This document shows, one piece after another, positions 9,364 through 16,832 of a stretch of DNA of 64,000 nucleotides. How positions within the stretch are numbered: position 1 is the stretch's first letter; each line of letters begins with the position of its first letter. Source of the stretch: Planctomycetota bacterium (GTDB taxonomy: Bacteria > Planctomycetota > MHYJ01 > WSZJ01 > JACPWG01); contig JACPWG010000049.1 of assembly GCA_016197205.1 (NCBI GenBank), positions 1 through 64,000 of the forward strand. Direction: 5' to 3'. The notes under the pieces are model-generated. The model had not been told where the DNA came from. It saw nothing but the letters and a program-made list of their open reading frames with translations, and searched no databases. A program made the translations under genes and the position numbers.

Positions 9364-10464
9364 ATGGCTGACTTTGCGAAGTTCCTCGCCCTGGCGATCG
9401 CGCTGCTCGCGCTGGCGGCGGCCGGCGCTCTACGGCTTCCGACGGTGACCCGCCGACGAGCCGCATGCGCGCGACGACGACGTGCCAGACCGCGGGCCCG
9501 CGTCCGCCGTCGGTTCGGGCCCGCGCGCGTGCACGCGGCGGCGGCGCCCTGGCCGCGAGCGCGGGCTGAGAGAGCGGAGAGTGCGTCCGGCGCGCGCGCT
9601 CTCCCTCGGATCCAGCTCGCTCGCTTCGTGCTCGACACCCTCGTCCGCGAAACCAATGCGTTCCGGGAGCGAAATCCGGACCTGGAGGTGGGCCATTTGC
9701 TCGTGGGCAAGGTCCTCGGCCGGGGGGCCGAGCGAGAGCTGCTCGTGGACGGCCTCATCGGCTCCGGGCCCCGTGCCCGCTTCTCGCCGGCGGAGGTGGA
9801 AATGGACCGCGAGTACCAACGCGAAGCCCTGCGTCGAATGCGGACCGTCGATCCCTTCGCCGGCCACATCGGCGACGCGCATCTGCACCCCGGGAAGCTG
9901 GATCGCCCGTCCGGGGGCGACTACCGGACCGACCGGCGCAACGTGCTCGCGTCCTCGACCCAGGAGATGGTCTTCGCCATCCTCACCGCTGATTTCCCTG
10001 AGGACGCGGGAGGCGCGCGTCGGCCCGCCGACTGCCTTCGCCTGGACGGGTTGAAGGTGAGCTTCTTCTATCTCGGCCTCGCCAGCGGCTACCGCTACCG
10101 GCAGTTCGTGCCCGAGGTCGTGGAGTCGGTCGCCCGGTCCGAAGACCGACCGGCCGCGACCGAGCTCTCCCGCGTGCTCGGCCTGCCGGAGCACGAGGCA
10201 AGGCTGGCGAGGCTTTCGCCCCGGGGCCAGGCACCGATCCCCTGCGTGGAACTGGTGCACCGCCGGACGCGGCGCCGGATCCTGATCGGGTTTCCACGAG
10301 CACCGGGCGCGAACCCGATCGCGTTTGTGGACACGGGCGCGGAAATGCTCGCCTGGGAGTCGCCGCTGCTGTCCGCGCCGAGGGGGGCGCGGTCCTGGTT
10401 CCCGGGGCTCCTCGAAGAGGTCGAGCGCGAGCTGGCAGGGGACGCGGCCACGTGGAGGAGTTGA
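9364..10464 (+). CDS. Membrane-anchored JAMM/JAB-domain metallopeptidase
   Basis: The 366-residue product has an N-terminal hydrophobic helix (about 4-24), an Arg/Ala-rich linker (about 30-75) and a JAB/MPN domain. The JAMM zinc site is complete: Glu108 (LEVGHLLVG), His173 and His175, Ser183 and Asp186 in HLHPGKLDRPSGGD. JAMM enzymes cleave isopeptide or peptide bonds after ubiquitin-like proteins. Here the gene heads a run of a 65-aa protein, an E2-like and an E1-like gene, so a deconjugase or maturation role is inferred. Start 9364 is preferred over 9358 because GGAG at 9354-9357 is then properly spaced. The Arg-rich linker looks unlike conserved protein and may be disordered. Confidence 0.88.
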   Translation: MADFAKFLALAIALLALAAAGALRLPTVTRRRAACARRRRARPRARVRRRFGPARVHAAAAPWPRARAERAESASGARALPRIQLARFVLDTLVRETNAFRERNPDLEVGHLLVGKVLGRGAERELLVDGLIGSGPRARFSPAEVEMDREYQREALRRMRTVDPFAGHIGDAHLHPGKLDRPSGGDYRTDRRNVLASSTQEMVFAILTADFPEDAGGARRPADCLRLDGLKVSFFYLGLASGYRYRQFVPEVVESVARSEDRPAATELSRVLGLPEHEARLARLSPRGQAPIPCVELVHRRTRRRILIGFPRAPGANPIAFVDTGAEMLAWESPLLSAPRGARSWFPGLLEEVERELAGDAATWRS

Positions 10465-10564
10465 ACGTGGAGCGGACCGCGCGAGCGACCGGGTGGGCGT
10501 GTGCCCATCGGCTCGGGGCGGGCCGGCCGAAGAGTGAACGGACACCCTGCGGAGGAGAGCAGAC

Positions 10565-10762
10565 ATGGGACTTCGAACCTTGACTCCCGAGGAGGCGACC
10601 GACATCCGTCAGGCCCTCGAGAGGTCGGATGCCGGCGGCGAGCCGCTGCGCCTGGACCCGGCGGCTGGCAAGCTTGTGCCCACGGGGCCGGCGACCGCGG
10701 ATCGGCTGCCGGCCGTCGCGAACGAGGTCGGCAAGTTCGCGAGACACTACGCGGGGAGGTGA
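10565..10762 (+). CDS. Small 65-aa protein of the ubiquitin-like locus
   Basis: A 65-residue ORF with a strong GGAGGAGAG ribosome-binding site 7 bases before the ATG. Its stop overlaps the ribosome-binding site of the E2-like gene five bases downstream, so expression is likely coupled. The sequence begins MGLRTLTPEEATDIRQAL, probably helical, and ends KFARHYAGR. Position suggests a conjugated modifier or an E2/E1 partner. It is shorter than ubiquitin, has no clear beta-grasp pattern and lacks a terminal Gly-Gly, so calling it ubiquitin-like would go beyond the evidence. Confidence 0.75.
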   Translation: MGLRTLTPEEATDIRQALERSDAGGEPLRLDPAAGKLVPTGPATADRLPAVANEVGKFARHYAGR

Positions 10763-10766
10763 CGCC

Positions 10767-11183
10767 ATGGGCCTGGCGCTGGACAAGCGGCGACTCGTGC
10801 TCGAGCACGCGGCCATGCGGGAGCGCTGGGGAGACGCCCCGCGGCTGCGTTGCGACCCGGCGGGGCTGCGCTACTGGTGGGACCTGGAGGTCCGGGTGTA
10901 CGGGAACGCTTTCCCCATCCGGATCCACTACCCCGACAGCTATCCGGCCGCCCCTCCGGAGATCGAGTCGCTGTCGGAGCTGGCGCCGAACACCCCGCAC
11001 GTCCTCCCGGTCCGGAGGCTGTGCTGGCGAGACCCGAGCGAGCGCATGCGCCGGCTCGACGTTTGGAATCCCGCCGAGGACACGGCCGCGCTCGCCGTCG
11101 GCGTCGCCTACCGGTGGTTCCTCGCGTACCTCGTGTGGCGGTCGGCGGGCGTCTGGCCGGTGCGCGACGCGCGGACAAGCTAA
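10767..11183 (+). CDS. E2-like ubiquitin-conjugating enzyme homologue
   Basis: The 138-residue protein matches bacterial UBC-fold E2-like proteins. A beta region (DLEVRVYGNAFPIRIHYP) leads into the proline-rich YPAAPPEI turn typical of E2s. Cys86 in PVRRLCWRDP is placed as the thioester-forming cysteine. The C-terminal helix AYRWFLAYLVW...GVWP is a feature of bacterial E2-like proteins coupled to E1 and JAB genes. The expected role is accepting a ubiquitin-like modifier from the E1 at 11312. The ATG at 10767 has GGGGAGG upstream, overlapping the stop of the 65-aa gene. The gene ends exactly at the edge of a hairpin element. Confidence 0.85.
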   Translation: MGLALDKRRLVLEHAAMRERWGDAPRLRCDPAGLRYWWDLEVRVYGNAFPIRIHYPDSYPAAPPEIESLSELAPNTPHVLPVRRLCWRDPSERMRRLDVWNPAEDTAALAVGVAYRWFLAYLVWRSAGVWPVRDARTS

Positions 11184-11284
11184 GGGCCCGTAAAGAAACA
11201 ACCCATGCAGCTCGGAAACCGGGGAGCTCCTCAGGAAAAGCTCCCTGGTTTCCGAATTGAATGAGTTGTTTCTTGACCCGCCCT
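11184..11284. mobile_element. MITE-like hairpin element between the E2 and E1 genes
   Basis: A 101-bp non-coding element begins GGGCCCGTAAAGAAACAAC and ends with the inverted GTTGTTTCTTGACCCGCCCT. It can fold into one long hairpin: arms 11193-11228 and 11239-11274 (36 bases, 31 complementary as Watson-Crick pairs) around a 10-base loop. A related element with the same ends lies at 46810-46931. It starts directly after the E2 stop codon and splits the operon; a hairpin this large could affect read-through or mRNA processing. Confidence 0.75.
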
Positions 11285-11311
11285 AAGGCGCCCTTGCGGG
11301 AAGGAGAGACC

Positions 11312-12226
11312 ATGAACCGTGAAGAACTCTTTCGCCGGACGCGCGAAGTGCTTCGTCCGGAGGTGGCGCGGGAGTGGGTCGTGCTGGTCTGCGGGGTCGG
11401 CTCGGGGGGCGCTCGCGTGGCCGAGGAACTGGTCCGTTTCGGCACGGGGACGGTCCTCCTGGTGGATCGACCGGAAGAGCGCCTCGAAGAGCACAACCTG
11501 ATCCGGCATCCGCTCGGCTACGGCGCGCTGGGCCGCCGGAAGCTCGACGCGATGCGCGAGCGGCTGCTCGACATCCATCCCGCGTGCGGCGTCGAGACGC
11601 ACGGGCTGGACGTCCTGCAGGCCGACGCGGCGCGGCGCCTCGACGCCCTGGTGCGACGCGCGCACGTCGTCGCGCTCGCGACGGACGGCGAGGCCTCGAA
11701 GCACGTCGTGAACGACCTGTGCGTGCGGGCCGGGGTGCCGATGGTCTTCGCCGGGGTGTTCGACGGCGGCGTCGGGGGCGAGGTCGGCCGGGTGCTTCCG
11801 CGGCGGGCCTGCTACGCCTGCATCGCTTCGATGATGAATCCCCAGGGGGCGGCCGCGGCGCCCGCGGGCGAGGCGGTCGCGGTCGACTACTCGCATCCGG
11901 TCGACGACGCCCGCCGCTCGACCGCCGCGCTCAACCTCGACATCGCGACGGTCGCGCTCGCGCAGGCCCGGGTCTTGCTGGCCACGCTGCTCGCGCGACA
12001 GGACCCGGCCTCGGACGCATTCGGCGAAGACAACTATTTTCTTTTCGGAAATCGGCCCGTGCCCAGGCTCTTCGACCGGGCGTTCCAGAGCGACTTCTTG
12101 TGCATCGCGCCTCGCCCGGATTGTCTCGTTTGCGGACGCGCGGGGCCGTCGGAAGCGGAAGTGGAGAGCCGGGCCCGCGCGATCCTGCGGGAGGCGGGCG
12201 CCGTCGAGCGGACGCAGCCGGCATGA
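11312..12226 (+). CDS. E1-like (ThiF/MoeB/HesA family) adenylating enzyme
   Basis: The 304-residue protein has the ThiF Rossmann nucleotide loop GVGSGG at 28-33, the acidic turn LLVDRPE near 49-55 and the E1-type HNLIRHPLG segment. Two CxxC pairs (CYAC at 167-170, CLVC at 271-274) form the structural zinc site found in this superfamily. It would adenylate the C-terminus of a small modifier and pass it to the E2-like protein encoded just upstream. The ATG at 11312 follows AAGGAGAG. The single adenylation domain resembles MoeB/HesA more than the fused E1-E2 proteins of CBASS. The gene is followed after 19 bp by the 474-aa gene. Confidence 0.88.
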   Translation: MNREELFRRTREVLRPEVAREWVVLVCGVGSGGARVAEELVRFGTGTVLLVDRPEERLEEHNLIRHPLGYGALGRRKLDAMRERLLDIHPACGVETHGLDVLQADAARRLDALVRRAHVVALATDGEASKHVVNDLCVRAGVPMVFAGVFDGGVGGEVGRVLPRRACYACIASMMNPQGAAAAPAGEAVAVDYSHPVDDARRSTAALNLDIATVALAQARVLLATLLARQDPASDAFGEDNYFLFGNRPVPRLFDRAFQSDFLCIAPRPDCLVCGRAGPSEAEVESRARAILREAGAVERTQPA

Positions 12227-12245
12227 AGAGGAAAGGGAGGCGACG

Positions 12246-13670
12246 TTGAACCCCTGGAACGCATGGCGCGCGCGGGTTTACGCCGCGCGGTCGACCGTCA
12301 CGCGCTGGGTCGCCGCGCTGAGGCTCGCGGACCTGGCGCGGGCGGGCGCATGCGCATGGCGCGTCCTCCGCACGCACGCACGCCCCGTCGCTGCCCGGCT
12401 CGGTCGAGAGCTGGCCGCGCTCTGCCTCCCCGGCGCGCGCGTGGTGTGCTTCTCGCACGAGGTCTTCGGGGCGGGCGGCGGACGGCAGCAGGATCCCCGT
12501 GTCTTTCCCCGCTCCGCGGGCGTTGGCTTCCGGGTCGTCGTGTCGCTACCCACCGAAGGTCCGGACGCGACGGCGGTCCCGGTCCTGCGCCTGGTGGATC
12601 CCACGGGACGGATCGACCGCACGCTGTGCGCGACTTCGCCCTCCCGGTGGGGTTGGAGGGTGAGCGCTTCGTTCCTGCTCGATGACGCGCATCGATGGTG
12701 CGCGACGACCGGCGTCTGGCGCGCGGAGGCGGCGCTCTCGGCGGGCGGTCCGTCGCTGGCGCAGGTCCCTTTGCGGGTCGTCTCGCGGGAGGAGCTGGCC
12801 GGCGGCCTCGAGGCGGTCGACGCGGGGATCGTCGAGGTCTACGCGGGCGAGGCCCGCCGCACCGTGGGCGTCCTGAGCGATGCGGACCTGGCGTCCCCCT
12901 GCGTGCGGTTTCGCAGTCCAGGGTATCCACCTGAGGCCTGTGAAGGCCTGCCGGCGCGGGTGGCCTTGGTGCGAGCCGAATCGGGCGAACGCTACGACGC
13001 GCGGGAAACGACGCTTCGCCTGCAGAGCGGGCTTTTGACGCTCGGCGAGGTCCTCGCGAAGCCCATCGCCGCGGACCCGCTCTTCGCGGAGGGAGGCGCG
13101 TGGGAATTCCGGGTGGAGGTCACGGGTCGGCGCGTCGCGACCGTCCCCTTCCAGGTGGCCACGCCGGACGAGGCGCGGGCCGCGGTTTCGGTGGAGCGGC
13201 TCGCGCTCCTCGGCCTGGGCGGAGGGCAGGCCGCTTCCTCGAAGGGTTGGGCGGACGTGGGAGAAACCGTGGACCGCGCGGCCGTGCCGGAGCTGGCCCC
13301 CGCGGTCACGCTGCGGGCCGCCCACCCGAACCCGCGGGTGCGCGTGGAACTCGGCCTCGGCCTGCGCATCAACGGGCGCGCCTGGCCGGAGCGCGTGCTC
13401 GCCTCCGTGTCGATGGAATCGTCGCGCCTCACGCTGCCGCTCTGCCGCCTGCCGCTCGCCGACCTGCCGCCCTCGCGCGACCCCCTCCGGTGCGCCCTGG
13501 TCCTCTTCGTCAACGGGCGCTTCACCGCCGCCCGGGACTTCGCGGTGGCGGCCGGTCGGCCGGCCTGTGCCGACTCGCAAGGCCGGCTGGTCCGTCCCTG
13601 GTCCGACGCCGACGTGGACTATGGCGCCGAGGCCGCGCGGCTGCTCGCCGAGGCGCTGCGCGCCGGCTGA
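12246..13670 (+). CDS. Uncharacterised beta-rich protein of the ubiquitin-like locus
   Basis: The 474-residue protein starts at TTG 12246, chosen because AAAGGGAGG lies at the right spacing and the E1 stop is 19 bp upstream. The N-terminal 60 residues are basic and helical. The rest looks like several Ig-like beta domains: GVWRAEAAL...QVPLRVVS and GAWEFRVEV...TVPFQVAT share a W-x-beta-x-PF-V pattern. No catalytic motif is recognised. The chain ends ALRAG, with a terminal glycine. It may be a substrate, adaptor or effector of the locus. Convergent with the Uma2 gene. Confidence 0.78.
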   Translation: MNPWNAWRARVYAARSTVTRWVAALRLADLARAGACAWRVLRTHARPVAARLGRELAALCLPGARVVCFSHEVFGAGGGRQQDPRVFPRSAGVGFRVVVSLPTEGPDATAVPVLRLVDPTGRIDRTLCATSPSRWGWRVSASFLLDDAHRWCATTGVWRAEAALSAGGPSLAQVPLRVVSREELAGGLEAVDAGIVEVYAGEARRTVGVLSDADLASPCVRFRSPGYPPEACEGLPARVALVRAESGERYDARETTLRLQSGLLTLGEVLAKPIAADPLFAEGGAWEFRVEVTGRRVATVPFQVATPDEARAAVSVERLALLGLGGGQAASSKGWADVGETVDRAAVPELAPAVTLRAAHPNPRVRVELGLGLRINGRAWPERVLASVSMESSRLTLPLCRLPLADLPPSRDPLRCALVLFVNGRFTAARDFAVAAGRPACADSQGRLVRPWSDADVDYGAEAARLLAEALRAG

Positions 13671-13700
13671 GAAGGAGGCGGCCCTTTCGCGAGCGGCGAC

Positions 13701-14297
13701 CTACGCGCCGCCGGCCGCCCGGAACGCAGCGCCGCAGGAAAACTCGAAGCCAGGCAGCAGCCGAGTCCTGAGCGGTTCGCTCCCTCCGACCCTCCGCTCG
13801 ACCCACTGCCCACGCGAGCGACGAAGCACCAGCATCTCCCGGCGCTCGAAATCCAGGATCCAGTATTCGGTCACGCCGAAGCTGAGGTACTCCTCCCGCT
13901 TCTCGACATAGTCGCGGTGCTCCGAGCCCGGCGACACGACCTCCAGCGCGATCTCCGGGATCCACGTCGCCCACAGATCCTCTTCGGGAGGCGGCGTAAG
14001 GTAGATCGCAAGGTCCGGGTGCCGCTCGGATTCGAGACCGGCGACGAGCACCTTGCACTCGCCGCTCCCCGCAACGACGTGAATGCGTCCCGGGTGCTGC
14101 TCGCGGTAGCCGTCGAACTGTCTGCGCGCCGCGTCCACCTGCAGCAAATGGCGTTGACCTGGAACCTCGACTACGGTTACGACCCCCCGCCCAAGCTCAT
14201 AGACGTACCCCCCGGCCGCGTCCACCGCGTCGAATTCGTCCAACGTCATGCGTCGCCCGTGGTCCCGGGGCCCGATGGTAAGCGCGGTTCGGCTCAT
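13701..14297 (-). CDS. Uma2 family (DUF820) restriction-endonuclease-fold protein
   Basis: The 198-residue product has the Uma2 signatures: MTLDEFDAV near the N-terminus, RHPDLAIYL, PEIALEVVSPG, then D-x3-KREEYLSFGVTEYWILD. These supply the acidic and lysine residues of a PD-(D/E)XK-type site. The family is greatly expanded in Planctomycetota and cyanobacteria, with unclear cellular role. The ATG at 14297 has an AAAGG upstream and begins MSRTALTIGPRD; an upstream in-frame ATG at 14348 lacks a ribosome-binding site. Confidence 0.88.
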   Translation of the reverse strand: MSRTALTIGPRDHGRRMTLDEFDAVDAAGGYVYELGRGVVTVVEVPGQRHLLQVDAARRQFDGYREQHPGRIHVVAGSGECKVLVAGLESERHPDLAIYLTPPPEEDLWATWIPEIALEVVSPGSEHRDYVEKREEYLSFGVTEYWILDFERREMLVLRRSRGQWVERRVGGSEPLRTRLLPGFEFSCGAAFRAAGGA

Positions 14298-14372
14298 GGA
14301 CAGCCTTTCAGGTGGTCGAAGATACCTCACCTGATTATACTCGTCCACCCGTCAGGTCTCAAGACTCTCCAG

Positions 14373-14479
14373 TGGCCCGTTGACGAAGTCCAGGCGCGAT
14401 GCCTGGGGGCGCGGCCCAGAGGGCCGCGCCGCCAGGAGCCTGGAGGTCCGAATCTGCACAGTTATCTCTGCGCGGGCGC
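14373..14479 (+). repeat. Modular palindromic repeat, copy 2
   Basis: It contains TGGCCCGTTGACGAAGTCCA, CGATGCCTGGGGGCGCGG, and then the CCAGGAGCC...AGTTATCTCTGCGCGGGCGC module. It lies between the Uma2 start and the stop of the prenyltransferase-repeat gene, where it could act as a terminator-like structure. Confidence 0.65.
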
Positions 14480-16828
14480 TTACCGGTGCGCGTCCGCCGC
14501 CGCGGCGGGCTCGTCCTGGAAGCGCTCCAGGGCGCCGCGCGCGAGGAGGCCGGCGGCGATCTGGGCCCGCACCGCGGGGTCCGGGTCTTGGAGCCAGCGA
14601 CGCACGTCCTCGGCAACGCCCGGCTCTTCGAAAGAGCAGCAGGTCAGTACCGCCGCCTGCGCCTCGCTGCGCAATTCCAGGTCAGGGGAACGGGCGAGCG
14701 CGAGACAGCCGGGCAGGTCCGACGAGAGCAGCCCTTCGGCCCGCACGACGCGGAGCGCGGCGCGCGCGACACGAGGGTCCGGGTCGCGAAGCGCCGCCAC
14801 CGCAGGCCCGAGCAGACTCCGGCTCGGCGTCCCCGCCAGCGCGGCGACCAGCTTCGCACGCACCGCCGGGTCCTGTTCTTTCTGCACCGCGCGCGCCAGC
14901 GTCGGGTACCAGGGCAGGCGAATGACGGCGGGGGTCGCCGCGGCCGCGCGCAACCGCACGTCCTGGTCCGGGTCGGCCAGGCCGGCCTCCCAGGCGCCGC
15001 GGAGCCGCGCCGAACGTTGCGGCGAATCTCCGGCCGGAGCGCCCGGTGCCAGCCTGCGCGAGGAGGCGCACAGCTCGAGCAGAAGGATTGGAGGGAGGTT
15101 CGCCGGCAACTCCGCCTCGGCGAGCGATCGGTCCCCTTCCTCGACCGCGCGCACGGCCACTTCGCGGATTTCCTGGTCCGAGGGCTTCCCCGACAGCCGC
15201 TCCCGCGCGGAGCGGAGTGGGACCGCAAAGAGCGCGTCCACCGCCTGGCGGTTGTACGTCTCCAGGATCAAGGCGGCGAGGGCGGTCGTGAAGACCGGGC
15301 CCTGTCGGCGGCTGATCCAGGCGTCCGGCGGCGCCCAGCTCCCCGACGCGCAGCCGCGTGTGCGCTGCGCGTCCACGAGTTCCTGCTGCACGTGGAAGTT
15401 CCACAGCCGCCACGTTTCCGGCCCAGCGAGGATGAGCCCTTGCGTGGCGAGAAACCAGAAGTAGAGCGTGTTCGAACGGTCACCGCCCTCGGCCGCCAGG
15501 TCCGACCAGCGGGAACGCCAGCCCACGAGGCGGCCGCGGGCCTTCGCCATCCAAGGCTCGTCGAGTGGGGCGCCGAGGTAGAGCCGCGCGAGAAAGGTCG
15601 AGGCCGTGCTGCCGCGCGTCGCGTCGCCGGCCGGCGCCACGCCCCCCGCGCCCCCTTCCGCATAGGCGGCGTCACCGTCCGGGAGCCGGAGGCGATCGAA
15701 AAACTCCCGCGCCAGCCGGAGCGCGCGGTCCTGCTGCGAAAGGCCGGCCTGCGCTGCGGCACGGAGGGCCATGACCGCGACCGCGCCCAAGCACGCATCC
15801 CCGCGCCCGGATGGCCGCTCCGTGTAGTCGAAGCCGCCCGTGTCCTGCTGCGCCGCCTCGAGAAAAGCCACGGCGCGCCGGGCCGCCTCGGCATAGGACG
15901 TGCGGCCGGCGATGCTCGACGCCTCGACGAGCGCGAGCGTGGCGAACGCGTGTTCGTAGAGATAGCCGCCGAGCTTGGGTCCTACGCAGCCGTCCGGCCC
16001 TTGCCGGCCGATGAGGTGTGCGACCGCCGAGTGCACGGCCTCGCCGTGCTCGGCTCCTGGCGAGCCGCCCCCCGCGCCGAGCAGGGCGAGAAGCGCGAGC
16101 GAGGTGCTGCCGACGCGTGGCGTGGTGGGGGGCGCCGCGGGCGTCAGCGAGTCGTCGGGATCAGGTGAATACCCTAGGCACTCCGCCGGCGTCCGGCACC
16201 TGCTCCCGGCGTGCGGCGGGCCCCACGCCCCGTCCGGGCGCTGGTGGCGGGCCAGCCAGTCCAGGGCCAGCCCGAGGCAGACGTCGGACGCGGGGAGCGC
16301 GCCGGCGCGTCGACGGGCCTCGGCGAAACGCCCGCCCGAGCGCCCCTCCATGCGCGGTCTGGCGCCGGGGAACTCACGAGCCGCGTTTGGGACGGACGGC
16401 CCGCGGGCCGGGTCCGGCGCTTTCACCCGACCCGCGAGCACGTCCTCGAACGTGAAGGCTCCATCGGCGCCCACCCGAAGGTTCTCCGCGCCCGGGTCCA
16501 CGTCGCTCGGGTCGGCCGCAGCCTCCGTCTCCCCGCCCACGACCGCGGCCGGCGGAACTTTCGCGCCCGTTCCTCCTGTCCGCGGTCGCAGCGACAGGCT
16601 GACGACGAACGCCTCCTCGCGACGATCGAGGACCTGCGAGAAGGTGACGACGCCGAGCACCGCGAGCAGGAGCACGTGGACCGCCGCGGCCACGCCCCAG
16701 GCCGTGGCGGACGTGCGGGCCCGGCGCGCCTCGTCCGCCCGCGCGACCGCGTCGCCGGCCCGCGCCCCGGGACGCCGCGGCTGCCCGGAAAGGGCCGTCG
16801 CCAGGGCGCCCCGGAGCCGCGCCGACAT
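14480..16828 (-). CDS. Membrane-anchored prenyltransferase/squalene-oxidase-repeat protein with HEAT-like C-terminus
   Basis: The 782-residue protein has a short cytoplasmic Arg-rich N-terminus and one membrane helix near 43-66 (VAAAVHVLLLAVLGVVTFSQ). Alpha-toroid repeats typical of the squalene-cyclase/prenyltransferase fold follow (ALDWLARHQRPDGAWGPP, LIGRQGPDGCVG, AAQQDTGGFDY). The C-terminal 170 residues are HEAT-like (DPDPRVARAALRVVRAEG, DPDPAVRAQIAAGLLARG). This layout is common in planctomycete surface proteins; no cyclase active site (DxDD) is evident, so a binding or scaffold role is inferred. The ATG lies four bases after the stop of the anti-sigma gene, so it is probably translationally coupled. 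It is the last gene of the operon starting at 19526. Confidence 0.85.
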   Translation of the reverse strand: MSARLRGALATALSGQPRRPGARAGDAVARADEARRARTSATAWGVAAAVHVLLLAVLGVVTFSQVLDRREEAFVVSLSLRPRTGGTGAKVPPAAVVGGETEAAADPSDVDPGAENLRVGADGAFTFEDVLAGRVKAPDPARGPSVPNAAREFPGARPRMEGRSGGRFAEARRRAGALPASDVCLGLALDWLARHQRPDGAWGPPHAGSRCRTPAECLGYSPDPDDSLTPAAPPTTPRVGSTSLALLALLGAGGGSPGAEHGEAVHSAVAHLIGRQGPDGCVGPKLGGYLYEHAFATLALVEASSIAGRTSYAEAARRAVAFLEAAQQDTGGFDYTERPSGRGDACLGAVAVMALRAAAQAGLSQQDRALRLAREFFDRLRLPDGDAAYAEGGAGGVAPAGDATRGSTASTFLARLYLGAPLDEPWMAKARGRLVGWRSRWSDLAAEGGDRSNTLYFWFLATQGLILAGPETWRLWNFHVQQELVDAQRTRGCASGSWAPPDAWISRRQGPVFTTALAALILETYNRQAVDALFAVPLRSARERLSGKPSDQEIREVAVRAVEEGDRSLAEAELPANLPPILLLELCASSRRLAPGAPAGDSPQRSARLRGAWEAGLADPDQDVRLRAAAATPAVIRLPWYPTLARAVQKEQDPAVRAKLVAALAGTPSRSLLGPAVAALRDPDPRVARAALRVVRAEGLLSSDLPGCLALARSPDLELRSEAQAAVLTCCSFEEPGVAEDVRRWLQDPDPAVRAQIAAGLLARGALERFQDEPAAAADAHR

Positions 16829-16832
16829 CCGA

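Noticed and set aside
12246..13670. 474-aa protein considered as a polyubiquitin-like chain
   Set aside because: The repeats look Ig-like rather than beta-grasp and no internal Gly-Gly junctions are seen.
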